Shown in pieces: positions 26,751-36,995 of a stretch of DNA of 64,000 nucleotides. The DNA is from Sphingomonas jaspsi DSM 18422 (GTDB lineage: Bacteria > Pseudomonadota > Alphaproteobacteria > Sphingomonadales > Sphingomonadaceae). Location of the stretch: assembly GCF_000585415.1 (NCBI RefSeq), contig NZ_KK073876.1, forward strand, positions 2,043,810-2,107,809, in the 5' to 3' direction. The position numbers were made by a program, and so were the translations under genes. Each line of letters starts with the position of its first letter. Position 1 is the stretch's first letter. Below the pieces are notes generated by a model, which saw only the letters and a program-made list of their open reading frames with translations, ran no database searches and was not told where the DNA came from.

Positions 26751-29700
26751 CTATTCCGCCGCCAGCATGCCGCTGTCGAGGACGCGGCGATATTCGTGGG
26801 GCATGACCTGAACGAATTGCCCCGATGCCGACGGCCAGTCGTCGAGGATCGCGGCCGCGCGGGCGCTGCCGGTCAGCTCGGCATGCCGCTCGATCAGCGA
26901 TTTCAGCAGCCCTAAATCGTCGACTGCCTCCAATGCGACGCCTTCCAGATTGGCGAGCGAATCGAGCGTTCGGCCGGGGTCCCAGACAAGGGCGATCCCG
27001 CCGGACATCCCGGCCGCGAAATTGCGGCCGACGTCGCCCAGCACCACGACCATACCGCCCGTCATATATTCGCAGCCGTGGTCGCCGGTCCCTTCGACGA
27101 CAGCGGTTGCCCCGGAATTGCGCACCGCGAACCGTTCCCCCGCGACCCCGGCGAAATAGGCTTCGCCGTCCGTGGCGCCATAAAGGCAGGTATTGCCGAC
27201 GACGATATTGTCGGCCGCGTCGCGCGTCACCCAATCGGGCTGGCGGACGATCAACCGGCCACCGCTCAGCCCCTTGCCGACATAATCGTTGCCGTCTCCG
27301 ACCAGATCGAGCGTCAGGCCGCGCGCCAGGAAGGCGCCGAAGCTCTGCCCCGCCGACCCCGTCAGGCGCATCGTCACCGACCCGTCCGTCAGGCCGGCCC
27401 CGCCGAACCGCCGCGCCACTTCGCCCGAGGCATAGGCGCCGACCGACCGGTCTGCATTGCCGACGCGGTCTTCGATCAGCACCGGCAACGCGCCGTCCAA
27501 AGCGGCCACGATCCGGTCGTCGAGCCGCTGTTCGTTCGGTTCGCGGAGCGAGCGCACGAAGCGCCGCGGCGCCGAAGGATCGACGACCCGCAGCAGCCGC
27601 GACAGGTCGGTCGCTCCCGCCTTCCCGCGATCGACAATGCGGGGTTTGAGCAGGTCGGCCCGGCCGACCATTTCGTCCACCGTGCGCAGGCCCAGCCCCG
27701 CCATGATCTCGCGCAGCTCCTCGGCAACGAAGAAGAAATAGTTGATCACATGTTCGGGCGTGCCGACGAATTTTTCGCGCAGGCGCGGATCCTGTGTCGC
27801 GATGCCGACCGGGCAGGTGTTGAGATGGCATTTGCGCATCATGATGCAGCCCGCCGCAATCAGCGGCGCCGTCGCGAAGCCGAATTCGTCGGCGCCCAGC
27901 ATGGCGGCCACCGCCACGTCGTGCCCGGTCCGTAGACCGCCGTCCGCCTGCACCACCACCCGGTCGCGCAGGCCGTTCAGCATCAAGGTCTGCTGGGTTT
28001 CGGCAAGGCCGACTTCCCACGGCGAACCCGCGTGAGTCAGCGACGTCAACGGCGAAGCGCCGGTGCCGCCCTCATAACCGGAAATGGTGAGATGATCGGC
28101 CAGGCACTTAACGACGCCCGCTGCCACCGTGCCGACGCCTGCTTCGGCCACGAGCTTGACCGACACGCGAGCGCCCGGATTGACGCTTCGAACGTCAAAA
28201 ATCAGCTGAGCAAGGTCTTCAATCGAATAGATGTCATGGTGCGGCGGCGGGGAAATAAGGCCGACTCCCGGGGTCGAGTGGCGCACCGCGGCGATATAGC
28301 GGTCGACCTTGTGGCCCGGCAGCTGACCGCCCTCTCCCGGCTTGGCGCCCTGCGCGATCTTGATCTGAACATCGTCGGCATTGACCAGATATTCGGCCGT
28401 CACGCCGAACCGGCCAGAGGCGACCTGCTTGATGCTCGATCGTTCGTCGGTCACGAACCGGTCGGGGTCCTCGCCGCCCTCGCCGGTGTTCGACTTTCCA
28501 CCGATGCGGTTCATCGCTTTCGCGAGCGTGGTGTGCGCTTCGCGGCTGATCGACCCGAAGCTCATCGCGCCGGTCGCGAACCGCCGGACGATGGCGGAAG
28601 CCGGCTCGACTTCCTCCAACTGCACGGGCGGTCCGGCGGGCACGAACTCCAGCATGCCGCGCAGGGTCAGCAAGCGACGGCTCTGGGCATTCATCTCGTC
28701 GGCGAATGCGCGATATTTTTCGGGAAGGTGGGCACGAACCGCGTGCTGCAGGTTGGAGATTGTGGCCGGGGTCCATGCATGGTCTTCCCCGCCCGACCGG
28801 AAGGCGTACAGGCCGCCGACGTCGAGGCGGCGCAGGTTCGCCGCGTGCGCGGCGCGATGACGCGCAGCGCTTTCCTCGGCGATTTCGGCAAGGCCGCAAC
28901 CTTCGATGTTGCTCGTCGTACCGGTGAAGTATCGGTCGACGAACTTCGAATGAAGGCCCACCGCATCGAAAATCTGCGCGCCGCAATAGGATTGGAAGGT
29001 CGAAATGCCCATCTTCGACATGACCTTCAGCATGCCCTTGCCGATGGCCTTGATGTAGTTCGCCTGCGCCTTTTCCGGATCCTGCCGGACCTTGCCCTTG
29101 GCGCACAGGTCGTCGATCACGTCGAACGCCAGCCACGGGTTGATCGCCTCGGCACCATAACCCGCCAGCACGCAGAAATGATGCACTTCGCGCGCTTCGC
29201 CGGTTTCCACGACCAGCCCGGTCTGCATCCTCAGGCCTTGGCGGATCAGGTGGTGGTGCACCGCCCCCACGGCCAGCGCCGCCGGTACGGGAATACGCCC
29301 TGGCCCTTCGCGCCGATCGGACAGGATCAGCACATTGACGTCCGCCAGCACCGCCTCGGTCGCTTCCCAGCACAGGCGCTGGAGCGCGGCCTCCATCGAT
29401 TGTGAGTCGCCGCCGCTAGGCCAGGTCGCGTCGAGCGTCGCAGTCCGGAACGCGCCGTCGAGCGTGTCGTGGATCGAGCGGATCTTCTCCAGATCCTCGT
29501 TGGTGAGGATCGGCTGCGTCACCTCGAGCCGCTTGTGATTGCCCGCGTTGCGGCCCAGCAGGTTGGGACGCGGTCCGATCATCGACACCAGGCTCATCAC
29601 CAGATGTTCGCGGATCGGGTCGATCGGCGGGTTGGTCACCTGCGCGAAATTCTGCTTGAAATAATCGTAGAGCAGCCGGGGCCGTGCCGACAGCACCGCC

Positions 29701-31232
29701 AGCGGGGTGTCAGTCCCCATTGATCCCACCGGATCGTCGGACTGCGACGCCATCGGCGCCAGGAACAGTTTCAGGTCTTCGTCGGTGTAGCCGAAGCTCA
29801 ACTGCGTCCGGCGGAACACGTCATCGTCGGGCGGTCGCCGAATGGGATTCGATCCGGCCGGCAGGTCTTTCAAGTTGAACTGCGTCTCGCGTAGCCATTC
29901 GCCATAGGGTTCGGCTTCGGCCAGTTCGGCCTTGACCTCTTCGTCCTCGACGATGCGCTGCTTTTCGAAATCGATCAACAGCATCTTGCCAGGCTGCAAC
30001 CGCCACTTGCGGACGATCTTCTCTTCCGGGATCGGCAGCACGCCGGATTCGGACGCCATCACGACGAGGTCGTCGTCGGTCACCACGAAACGCGCCGGCC
30101 GCAGCCCGTTGCGATCGAGAGTCGCGCCGATCTGGCGGCCGTCGGTGAAGGCGATCGCCGCCGGACCGTCCCAAGGCTCCATCAGCGCAGCATGATATTC
30201 GTAGAAGGCGCGCCTTTGCGCATTCATGATCGGGTTGCCGGCCCACGCCTCTGGGATCAGCAGCATCATCGCATGCGGCAGCGAATAGCCGCCCGCGACC
30301 AGCAGCTCGAGCGCGTTGTCGAGGCAGGCAGTGTCCGACTGACCGTGCGGGATGATCGGCCACATCTTGTCGAGGTCGGCCCCGAGCAGAGACGATTCGA
30401 GCGTGCGCCGCCGCGCATTCATCCAGTTCACATTGCCGCGAACCGTGTTGATCTCGCCATTGTGCGCGATGAAGCGGTACGGATGGGCCAGCCGCCAGCT
30501 AGGGAAGGTGTTGGTCGAAAAGCGCTGGTGGACCATCGCCAGCGCGGTCGTGGTCAGGGGGTTGCACAGGTCGAGATAGAATTCCCCGACCTGGTGGGGC
30601 AGCAGCATCCCCTTATAGACCAGCGTTCGCGTGGAAAAGCTGGCAATGTAGAATTCGCCGAGACCGGGAAGGTTCTTCGTCCGCGAAAGCTCGTCGAGCG
30701 GGTTCAGCGTTTGCTTGCGCACCGCCAGCAATTTGCGCTCGAACGCATCCTGGCTTTTTGTGTCGGGACCACGCGCGACGATCGCCTGCCGAATGACGGG
30801 AACCGACGGCAGTACGGTCGGGCCCAGCATGCTGTCGTCAACCGGCACGTCACGCCAGCCGAGCATGAGCTGCCCTTCTTTGGCCACGAACCGCTCGAGC
30901 CGTTCTTCGGCAACCGCCCGGCTTTCCGCATCGCGCGGCAGGAAGCACATCGCCACCGCATATTCACCGAGCGGGGGAAGATTGACTCCAGCCCCCTCCG
31001 CCCAATGGCGTAACAGGTCGTCTGGAAGCTGGATCAGGCACCCGGCGCCATCGCCGAGGTCCGGGTCGGCCCCCACCCCGCCGCGATGCAGCAGGCTCGA
31101 CAGGATCTGCAGGCCTTGCCCGATGATCGCGTGCGACCGCTCGCCTTTCACATGGGCGACGAAGCCCATCCCGCAACTGTCATGCTCACGGGAGGGATCG
31201 TATAGCCCCTGTGCCTGCGGTGTACCGATCAA
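26751..31232 (-). CDS. gltB: Glutamate synthase large subunit
   Basis: Alpha subunit of NADPH-glutamate synthase: glutamine + 2-oxoglutarate to two glutamates, central to ammonia assimilation. About 1493 residues. An N-terminal class II amidotransferase domain (catalytic Cys in HDSCGMGF, exposed after propeptide removal), a central domain, the FMN/synthase domain with a 3Fe-4S cluster motif ([19 protein letters not shown] region) and a C-terminal GXGXG beta-helix ([23 protein letters not shown]). I place the start at TTG 31232, preceded by AAGGAG, which gives Cys20 and a start like [14 protein letters not shown]. An in-frame ATG at 31304 would add 24 residues and is the alternative. Confidence 0.95.
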   Translation of the reverse strand: MIGTPQAQGLYDPSREHDSCGMGFVAHVKGERSHAIIGQGLQILSSLLHRGGVGADPDLGDGAGCLIQLPDDLLRHWAEGAGVNLPPLGEYAVAMCFLPRDAESRAVAEERLERFVAKEGQLMLGWRDVPVDDSMLGPTVLPSVPVIRQAIVARGPDTKSQDAFERKLLAVRKQTLNPLDELSRTKNLPGLGEFYIASFSTRTLVYKGMLLPHQVGEFYLDLCNPLTTTALAMVHQRFSTNTFPSWRLAHPYRFIAHNGEINTVRGNVNWMNARRRTLESSLLGADLDKMWPIIPHGQSDTACLDNALELLVAGGYSLPHAMMLLIPEAWAGNPIMNAQRRAFYEYHAALMEPWDGPAAIAFTDGRQIGATLDRNGLRPARFVVTDDDLVVMASESGVLPIPEEKIVRKWRLQPGKMLLIDFEKQRIVEDEEVKAELAEAEPYGEWLRETQFNLKDLPAGSNPIRRPPDDDVFRRTQLSFGYTDEDLKLFLAPMASQSDDPVGSMGTDTPLAVLSARPRLLYDYFKQNFAQVTNPPIDPIREHLVMSLVSMIGPRPNLLGRNAGNHKRLEVTQPILTNEDLEKIRSIHDTLDGAFRTATLDATWPSGGDSQSMEAALQRLCWEATEAVLADVNVLILSDRREGPGRIPVPAALAVGAVHHHLIRQGLRMQTGLVVETGEAREVHHFCVLAGYGAEAINPWLAFDVIDDLCAKGKVRQDPEKAQANYIKAIGKGMLKVMSKMGISTFQSYCGAQIFDAVGLHSKFVDRYFTGTTSNIEGCGLAEIAEESAARHRAAHAANLRRLDVGGLYAFRSGGEDHAWTPATISNLQHAVRAHLPEKYRAFADEMNAQSRRLLTLRGMLEFVPAGPPVQLEEVEPASAIVRRFATGAMSFGSISREAHTTLAKAMNRIGGKSNTGEGGEDPDRFVTDERSSIKQVASGRFGVTAEYLVNADDVQIKIAQGAKPGEGGQLPGHKVDRYIAAVRHSTPGVGLISPPPHHDIYSIEDLAQLIFDVRSVNPGARVSVKLVAEAGVGTVAAGVVKCLADHLTISGYEGGTGASPLTSLTHAGSPWEVGLAETQQTLMLNGLRDRVVVQADGGLRTGHDVAVAAMLGADEFGFATAPLIAAGCIMMRKCHLNTCPVGIATQDPRLREKFVGTPEHVINYFFFVAEELREIMAGLGLRTVDEMVGRADLLKPRIVDRGKAGATDLSRLLRVVDPSAPRRFVRSLREPNEQRLDDRIVAALDGALPVLIEDRVGNADRSVGAYASGEVARRFGGAGLTDGSVTMRLTGSAGQSFGAFLARGLTLDLVGDGNDYVGKGLSGGRLIVRQPDWVTRDAADNIVVGNTCLYGATDGEAYFAGVAGERFAVRNSGATAVVEGTGDHGCEYMTGGMVVVLGDVGRNFAAGMSGGIALVWDPGRTLDSLANLEGVALEAVDDLGLLKSLIERHAELTGSARAAAILDDWPSASGQFVQVMPHEYRRVLDSGMLAAE

Positions 31233-31247
31233 AGGTCTCCTTGTTCC

Positions 31248-31274
31248 GCTGCAGGTGCGATGCCGCACTGCAGC
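31248..31274 (-). promoter_or_regulatory. Stem-loop in the gltB leader
   Basis: On the minus strand GCTGCA-GTGCG pairs with CGCAC-C-TGCAGC: eleven pairs with one bulged base and a four-base loop. If gltB starts at TTG 31232, the hairpin ends about seven bases before the AAGGAG ribosome site, where it could affect translation or mRNA stability. If the start is ATG 31304 it would lie inside the coding region instead. Function is inferred. Confidence 0.5.
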
Positions 31275-31428
31275 AAGACTGACGACTCGATACGCGTGAC
31301 GCAAGACTAATAATGGCGCCCTTCAAGGTCGTAGCGAAAAGCGCATTGGCGTGTCCAATTCGCAACGACCCGACCCGTCGCGATGAGCCACGTTGAACGT
31401 GGGCGTTACGGCGGCTAAGTCGCGCGGC

Positions 31429-31863
31429 ATGAAACACTTCGTCCTCGCCAGCGCCTTGATCCTGTCCGCCTGCTCGCAGCAGGAAGCGAGGCCCGACATA
31501 AAGGTCGAAGACGTTTGGGCCCGCGCTGTTGCGCCGGGCCAGGACAGCGGCGCGGCCTATATGACCATCCGCAACGACGGCGGCGCGAACGATCGGTTGA
31601 ATGACATCAAGGTATCGGTCGCCCCGATGACCATGATCCATCAAACCCGCACCGAAAACGGTGTAAGCTCAATGGACAAGGCCGACGATCTCGTGATTCC
31701 GGCGCATGGCACACTCGAACTCAAGCCGGGCGGTATCCACGCCATGATGATGGGACTGAAAGTCCCGCTGCAACCCGGCGATCGCTTTTTCGTCGACCTG
31801 ACGTTCGACAAGTCGGGCCACCAGACCGTTTCAGGCAAGGTCGTCGCTGCGGGTGAGCGCTGA
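31429..31863 (+). CDS. Copper chaperone PCu(A)C lipoprotein
   Basis: Periplasmic copper carrier that, with SCO proteins, delivers Cu(I) to the CuA site of cytochrome c oxidase. 144 residues with lipobox LILSAC (Cys15). The copper motif H-x10-M-x21-H-x-M is exact: His71, Met82, His104, Met106. The ATG at 31429 begins the signal sequence. Its stop overlaps the SCO gene start (TGATG), so the two chaperones are translationally coupled. Confidence 0.94.
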   Translation: MKHFVLASALILSACSQQEARPDIKVEDVWARAVAPGQDSGAAYMTIRNDGGANDRLNDIKVSVAPMTMIHQTRTENGVSSMDKADDLVIPAHGTLELKPGGIHAMMMGLKVPLQPGDRFFVDLTFDKSGHQTVSGKVVAAGER

Positions 31864-32462
31864 TGCTGGCCAGGATCAGGATCGCCTTGTGGGCCTTGGT
31901 CGGCGTGGCCGCGCTGGCCGGAATCTGGCTGGCCATGCAGAAGCCCCGGCCTGCTCCACCCAGTGCGGACAACCAGATGCCGGTGCAGTCGATTGGCGGA
32001 CCCTTCATCCTGACCGGTTCCGACGGCAAGCCGTTCGATTCCCGCAGCCTTGAAGGAAAGCCATATGCGATCTTTTTCGGATTTACCCATTGCCCGGACG
32101 TGTGCCCAACGACCCTGTCGCGGCTGGTGAAGCTGCGCCGACAACTGGGCAAAGGCGACGACGCGCTGCGCATCCTGTTTGTGACGGTCGACCCGGATCG
32201 CGACGGGCCGGCGGAAGTCGGCGCCTATTCCGCGCTATTCGCGACCCCCATTATCGGTCTCACCGGAACGCCGGCGAGCATCGATAAAGTAAAGAAACAA
32301 TTCGGAATTTTTTCAGAAAAGGTCGGTCAGGGCGAAAACTATTCGATCAACCATACCGCCACCGTGTTCCTGATAGATTCAAAGGGTGGGTTCGTGTCAA
32401 CTATCAGTCCCGAAGAAAAGGATGATGTGGCAAGCGAGAAGATCAAACGTGTTGTTGCGTAA
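31863..32462 (+). CDS. SCO family copper/thioredoxin-like protein
   Basis: 199-residue membrane-anchored thioredoxin-fold protein of the SCO1/SenC family, acting in cytochrome c oxidase CuA assembly. N-terminal membrane segment (residues 7-25), then the copper-binding CxxxC (Cys77-Pro-Asp-Val-Cys81) and the third ligand His164 (SINHTATVF). Together with the PCuAC gene just upstream this is a complete copper-transfer pair. A perfect hairpin terminator follows at 32542. Confidence 0.95.
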   Translation: MLARIRIALWALVGVAALAGIWLAMQKPRPAPPSADNQMPVQSIGGPFILTGSDGKPFDSRSLEGKPYAIFFGFTHCPDVCPTTLSRLVKLRRQLGKGDDALRILFVTVDPDRDGPAEVGAYSALFATPIIGLTGTPASIDKVKKQFGIFSEKVGQGENYSINHTATVFLIDSKGGFVSTISPEEKDDVASEKIKRVVA

Positions 32463-32541
32463 TTGCCACGCATTGTAGACCTAATGCGTCAGGGGCGGAA
32501 CTTTTCCTTGAGTTGCGTGACGTAAAGATTATCTGACCGCG

Positions 32542-32567
32542 GCCCGCCAGTCCTGGCGGGCTTTTTC
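32542..32567 (+). terminator. Rho-independent terminator after the SCO gene
   Basis: GCCCGCCA (32542-32549) pairs perfectly with TGGCGGGC (32554-32561) across a four-base loop, followed by TTTTTC. It lies between the SCO gene and the outer-membrane protein gene at 32585, only 18 bases before that start. Confidence 0.85.
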
Positions 32568-32584
32568 ATGTCATGAGGTAATTT

Positions 32585-33067
32585 GTGAACCGTATCATTT
32601 TCGCGGCCGTTGCCGCGACCGCCATCGCGACCCCGGCTTTCGCCCAGGACGCGTCGTCGACCAGCTTTGAAGGTGCGCGCATCGGCGCGAACATCGGCTT
32701 CGCCGACGATCACATTTTCGGCACCGAATCGTTCACCTACGGCGTCGAAGCCGGCTACGACTTCAACCTCGGCGGCGCAGTCGCTGGCGCGACGGTCGAA
32801 CTGCAGGACAGCAAGGATCTCGACCGCGAGATCGCCCTGACCGGTCGCGTCGGTGCCAAGGTCGGCTCGAACGCGCTGGTTTACGGCGTTGCCGGCTATT
32901 CGAACCTGAAGGCTTACGGCTACAAGTTCGACGGCTTCCGTCTCGGCGCGGGCGTCGAATTCGCCCCGACCAAGAACATGTTCGTCAAGGTCGAGCAGCG
33001 CTACGGCAACTACGAAGCCGGCGTTGACCTGTGGCAGAGCGTCGTGGGCGTGGGCGTCCGCTTCTAA
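32585..33067 (+). CDS. Small outer-membrane beta-barrel protein
   Basis: 160 residues starting with GTG 32585 (ATGAGGTAATTT just before provides an AGG ribosome site). Signal peptide (IIFAAVAATAIATPAFA), then eight predicted strands typical of the OmpA/Opa-like single-domain barrel, ending ...SVVGVGVRF with the C-terminal Phe. No additional domain. Codon use is highly biased to C/G third bases, as in abundant proteins. Terminators lie on both sides, so it is transcribed on its own, although the upstream one sits so close that its promoter must overlap the SCO 3' region. Confidence 0.78.
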   Translation: MNRIIFAAVAATAIATPAFAQDASSTSFEGARIGANIGFADDHIFGTESFTYGVEAGYDFNLGGAVAGATVELQDSKDLDREIALTGRVGAKVGSNALVYGVAGYSNLKAYGYKFDGFRLGAGVEFAPTKNMFVKVEQRYGNYEAGVDLWQSVVGVGVRF

Positions 33068-33090
33068 GCGGTCCACGTTCCCAAACAAGA

Positions 33091-33120
33091 AGGGCGGTCC
33101 GAACGGGCCGCCCTTTTTTA
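33091..33120 (+). terminator. Bidirectional rho-independent terminator
   Basis: GGGCGGTCC and GGGCCGCCC pair around GAAC (GGGCGG/CCGCCC core), followed by CTTTTTTA. It ends the outer-membrane gene. The last bases TTA (33118-33120) are also the stop codon, read on the minus strand, of the convergent hydrolase gene. Confidence 0.85.
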
Positions 33121-33987
33121 TTGCTCGAGTTCCTCGACCCTGCGGAGCAGCCGTTCCAGCGCATCAACCGATTCCCGTTCATCGAGCGTCGGCGCGTGAC
33201 CGACCGCCGGGACGGTGACCAGCTCGGCCATTGCGCCGATTTCTTCCTTCATCCGCTCGGCAGTCGCTTCGGACAGAAGGTCGCTCAATTCGCCGCGCAG
33301 GATCGTTACCGGCTTTCCGCGCAAGCCCTGCAGCAACGGCCAGGCGTTCATCGGCTCGCCCGCGCGGGCGGCATTGAAGTTGTCGACGATGCGCATGTCG
33401 TAGTCGAACCGGACCTTGCCGCCGTCCTCACAACAAACGCGCCGGGCGAAGCGTGCCCAGTCGTCCGGACCCCAGCGGGGGAAAATGTCATGGTTGCGGG
33501 CCGCCAGTTCGTTCACCGCTTCGTCCCAGTCGGCAAAGCGAACGTCCTTGCCGACGTAGGCGGCAATCCGGTCGAGGCCCGCCTTGTCGATTTCTGGTCC
33601 GACGTCGTTGAGCAGCGCGCTGGCAATCCGGTCGCCGTCGGTCGCGGCCATCAGCATGGTGACGATGCCGCCGAGCGACGTACCGACGAACACCGCATCG
33701 GCGATCCCCAGCTGGTCGAGCAGCTTCAGCAGATCGGCGGCATAGTGATGCGGGCTATAGCGACTGCTGTCGGGATCATGATCGCTGCTGCCGCGGCCGC
33801 GAAGATCGACGCAGATCACCCGCCAGTCGCCCGCATGGCGGTCGGCAACCCCCTCGAAGTCGCGCGCGTTGCGGGTAAGGCCCGGGATGCACAGGATGGG
33901 CGGCTTTTCCAGCGGCCCCGCATAATCGCGATAGTGAAGCTTCAGGCCCTCGGCACTGGTCCAATAACGGTCGGTCCATTCGGCCAT
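33118..33987 (-). CDS. Alpha/beta hydrolase
   Basis: 289 residues, no signal peptide. Alpha/beta hydrolase fold: LCIPGLTRNARDF near the oxyanion region, conserved DLRGRGSSD, nucleophile elbow GTSLGG (Ser), late acid ELSD and His in VPAVGHAPTL. Resembles the MhpC/haloperoxidase-like esterase group; the substrate is not evident. It is divergent from SelO with about 40 bases between the starts, so the two may share a promoter region. Confidence 0.85.
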   Translation of the reverse strand: MAEWTDRYWTSAEGLKLHYRDYAGPLEKPPILCIPGLTRNARDFEGVADRHAGDWRVICVDLRGRGSSDHDPDSSRYSPHHYAADLLKLLDQLGIADAVFVGTSLGGIVTMLMAATDGDRIASALLNDVGPEIDKAGLDRIAAYVGKDVRFADWDEAVNELAARNHDIFPRWGPDDWARFARRVCCEDGGKVRFDYDMRIVDNFNAARAGEPMNAWPLLQGLRGKPVTILRGELSDLLSEATAERMKEEIGAMAELVTVPAVGHAPTLDERESVDALERLLRRVEELEQ

Positions 33988-34028
33988 CTACGCTTCCCCC
34001 GAACTCTCCCCTCCCCTATCGCGGGACA

Positions 34029-35411
34029 ATGGACGCCCCGCAACCCTATCGTGCCGAGCCCGCAATCCTCAGTCTGGGCGAAGAGTTCTTCGATGAAGTC
34101 GACCCGACGCGATTTCCGAAGGCGATCCCGCGATTCCTGAACCGGCGCTGGGCCGACCGCGTCGGCCTCGGCGAGATGGACTGGGAGCGGAATTTCGCGC
34201 GGTTCGAGCCGCTCGCCGACAATCTGACGCGACCGCTGGCGCTGCGTTATCACGGGCATCAGTTCCGGACCTACAATCCTGACATCGGCGATGGCCGCGG
34301 CTTCCTTTTCGCCCAGCTTCGCGACGATCGGGGCCGCTTGCTCGACCTCGGCACCAAGGGCAGCGGCACGACACCCTATAGCCGCCGCGGCGACGGACGA
34401 TTGACCCTGAAGGGCGGGGTTCGTGAAGTGCTGGCCACCGAAATGCTGGAAGCGTTGGGAGTCAACACGTCAAAGAGCTTCGCCCTGTTCGAAACCGGCG
34501 AACAACTGATGCGCAACGACGAGCCGTCTCCGACGCGGTCGGCCGTCCTCACCCGTCTTAGCCATGGTCATATCCGCATCGGCACTTTCCAGCGCCTGGC
34601 CTATTTCGAAAATGCCGCCGGAATCGCGAGCCTCGCGCGTTATGTGCTCGACAAGCTTTACGGCGAAACGCCCCCTGCTGCTGATGCCGACCTCGCCGCC
34701 CGCCTGCTCGACCTTGTCTGCGAACGGACCGCAACGCTGGCGGCAAGCTATGTCGCGTCGGGCTTCGTCCACGGCGTGCTCAACAGCGACAACATCAACG
34801 TTACGGGCGAGAGCTTTGATTATGGCCCGTGGCGGTTCGCTGCCGAGTGGGACGAAACGTTCACCGCCGCCTATTTCGACGAGTGGGGCCTTTACGCGTT
34901 CGGGCGCCAGCCGGAAGCGATTCACTGGGATGTCGCGCAGCTGGCGGGGTGCCTGGCCATGATCGGCGATGCGCCAGCGCTTGCTGACACGCTAGGCGGC
35001 TGGCCGAGCCGCTTCGAAGCTGCACTGATCGATCGCCTGCTGTGGCGCCTTGGGGTAGCGCGTGTCGACAATGCCGACGACCGACTGCTGGTAGGCGCCA
35101 TACTGAAGGTACTGCGCAGCCGGAGGGTCGGAATAGATCGCTTTTTCTTCGACTGGCGCGGGGGCCGGGTCCCGACTGGCGAGGCTTATGACGATGAGGC
35201 CTTCTTGGCATTGCGCAAGGCCTTGGCGGGACGTGAGCGCCCGATCGTCCACCCCTATTGGACCGATGCTCAGCCCTGTTCCATGCTGATCGACGAGGTG
35301 GAGGCTATCTGGTCGGCCATCACCGACAACGACGATTGGCAACCGTTCGAGTCCAAGATCGATGCAATTCGCCGTTTCGGCCACGCCATGGCGGCAGACG
35401 CAGTGGGTTGA
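34029..35411 (+). CDS. selO: SelO/YdiU family protein adenylyltransferase
   Basis: Pseudokinase-fold enzyme that transfers AMP to Ser, Thr or Tyr of other proteins and helps cells under oxidative stress. 460 residues. Typical blocks: ALRYHGHQF, the nucleotide-binding LDLGTKGSGTTPYSRRGDG, REVLATEMLEALGV, and the metal/catalytic region HGVLNSDNINVTG with the conserved Asp, then DYGPW. The C-terminal region lacks a Cys pair near the end seen in some homologues. It stands alone, followed by astD 50 bases later. Confidence 0.92.
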   Translation: MDAPQPYRAEPAILSLGEEFFDEVDPTRFPKAIPRFLNRRWADRVGLGEMDWERNFARFEPLADNLTRPLALRYHGHQFRTYNPDIGDGRGFLFAQLRDDRGRLLDLGTKGSGTTPYSRRGDGRLTLKGGVREVLATEMLEALGVNTSKSFALFETGEQLMRNDEPSPTRSAVLTRLSHGHIRIGTFQRLAYFENAAGIASLARYVLDKLYGETPPAADADLAARLLDLVCERTATLAASYVASGFVHGVLNSDNINVTGESFDYGPWRFAAEWDETFTAAYFDEWGLYAFGRQPEAIHWDVAQLAGCLAMIGDAPALADTLGGWPSRFEAALIDRLLWRLGVARVDNADDRLLVGAILKVLRSRRVGIDRFFFDWRGGRVPTGEAYDDEAFLALRKALAGRERPIVHPYWTDAQPCSMLIDEVEAIWSAITDNDDWQPFESKIDAIRRFGHAMAADAVG

Positions 35412-35461
35412 TTTTCCGCCCGATTAGTGGGAGCGGCTCTCGCTCTCGCTCGGGAGTCTCC

Positions 35462-36892
35462 ATGTCCGACCACCTTGTATCGTTCGACCCTGCAACCGGC
35501 GCCGAAATTTGGTCTGCACCTGTCGGCGACGCGGCGGCCGAGGTTGCCGCTGCGCGCGAAGCCTGGCCGGAGTGGGCTGCCCACAGCGTCGCCTATAGAA
35601 TCGAAACGATGCGCCGCTTCGCCAATGTGGTGAAGGCCAGGGAAGAAGAGTTCGCCGACCTGATTTCGCGCGAGACCGGCAAGCCGTTCTGGGAGGCGAA
35701 GACCGAGGTCGCGTCGGTGATCGGCAAGGTGGAAATCTCGATCAAGGCCTATGGCGAGCGCACGCCGATGAGCCGCCTGGAAGCGGCCATGGGTAATCGC
35801 GTCGCAGTGCGCCACAAGCCGCACGGCGTGCTGGCGGTGCTCGGTCCGTACAATTTCCCGGCCCATCTGCCCAATGGTCATATCGTCCCTGCCCTGATCG
35901 CCGGCAATGCGGTCGTGTTCAAGCCGAGCGAAAAGACCCCCGCTTCGGGCGCCTATCTGGTCAAATGTTTCCATGAGGCCGGGGTCCCCGAAGGCGTCAT
36001 CCGCCTTCTGGTCGGCGGCCCCAACGAGGGCAAGGCGCTGGCCGCCGAAGACGGCATCGACGGACTGCTGTTCACCGGATCGGCGCGCGGCGGCATGTCG
36101 CTGCATCGCCAGTTCGCCGAAGCGCCGCACAAGATCCTGGCGCTGGAGTTGGGCGGCAACAACCCGATGGTCGCCTGGAATACGCCCGACCTGCAGGCGG
36201 CGGCAGCGATTATCACCCAGTCGGCCTTCCTGTCGGCGGGCCAGCGCTGCACCTGCGCGAGGCGGTTGATCGTTGAGGACGGCAAGCATGAGGCGCTCGT
36301 CGGCGAAGTCTTGAAATTGATGGACCGCATCATCGTGGATCACCCCTTCGCCGATCCCCAGCCGTTCATGGGCCCGGTGATCGACACCGGCGCGGCCGAC
36401 CATGTGCAAAGCCAGTATATGGAATTGATGATGAAGGGCGGTAAACCGATCCGCCGTCTGGACCGTCCCTATGAGGAACGGCCCTATCTGACCCCCGCCC
36501 TGATCGATGTGACCGACGTCAAGGATCGCCCGGACGACGAGATTTTCGGTCCGGTGCTGCAGCTTATCCGCGTCAAGGGTTTCGACGCCGCGATCGACGA
36601 GGCGAACAACACGCGTTTCGGCCTCGCTGCCAGCGTCCTGACCAAGGAGCCCGAGCTATACGATCGCTTCTGGGCGAATGTGCGGGCGGGCGTCATCAAT
36701 TGGAACAAACCAACCAACGGCGCGCCCTCTTCCGCACCGTTCGGCGGCGTCGGCATGAGCGGCAACCACCGGCCCAGCGCTTACTATGCCGCGGACTACT
36801 GCGCCTACCCGGTGACCAGTGTAGAAGCGGAAGCGGTACGCGGCGGCATCACCGAAGGATTGCGTCCGGCCTATGTGCCGAGCGACGGCTGA
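35462..36892 (+). CDS. astD: Succinylglutamate-semialdehyde dehydrogenase
   Basis: Fourth AST-pathway enzyme: oxidises N-succinylglutamate 5-semialdehyde to N-succinylglutamate with NAD. 476 residues of the aldehyde dehydrogenase family. General-base Glu in LELGGNNPMVAW and catalytic Cys in SAGQRCTCARR are present; AstD-specific stretches are LGPYNFPAHLPNGHIVPAL and NWNKPTNGAPSSAPFGG. ATG 35462 was chosen; upstream in-frame sequence belongs to the end of selO. It is 27 kb from astA/astB. Confidence 0.95.
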   Translation: MSDHLVSFDPATGAEIWSAPVGDAAAEVAAAREAWPEWAAHSVAYRIETMRRFANVVKAREEEFADLISRETGKPFWEAKTEVASVIGKVEISIKAYGERTPMSRLEAAMGNRVAVRHKPHGVLAVLGPYNFPAHLPNGHIVPALIAGNAVVFKPSEKTPASGAYLVKCFHEAGVPEGVIRLLVGGPNEGKALAAEDGIDGLLFTGSARGGMSLHRQFAEAPHKILALELGGNNPMVAWNTPDLQAAAAIITQSAFLSAGQRCTCARRLIVEDGKHEALVGEVLKLMDRIIVDHPFADPQPFMGPVIDTGAADHVQSQYMELMMKGGKPIRRLDRPYEERPYLTPALIDVTDVKDRPDDEIFGPVLQLIRVKGFDAAIDEANNTRFGLAASVLTKEPELYDRFWANVRAGVINWNKPTNGAPSSAPFGGVGMSGNHRPSAYYAADYCAYPVTSVEAEAVRGGITEGLRPAYVPSDG

Positions 36893-36995
36893 CCCGACAA
36901 AAGGTCGCTTCGACCTGTTCGACAGCTGAGGCCCCTCGCCAACCGCGTCGTCTAGGTTCATGCGCCGCTGCGGCGCTCCGGGCGGAGGGAACGAC

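Noticed and set aside
26746..28020. Apparent N-terminal extension of gltD within an 893-codon frame
   Set aside because: The extra ~425 codons are an out-of-frame reading of gltB; the gltD family start ([16 protein letters not shown]) is at 26745.
28032..29405. Long plus-strand open frame (457 codons) opposite gltB
   Set aside because: It lies entirely antisense to a well-supported gltB with catalytic motifs; long antisense frames are expected at this GC content, and its translation has no family motif.
36903..36920. Short hairpin AGGTCG/CGACCT after astD considered as a terminator
   Set aside because: Only six pairs and no T-run follows; too weak to list as a feature.
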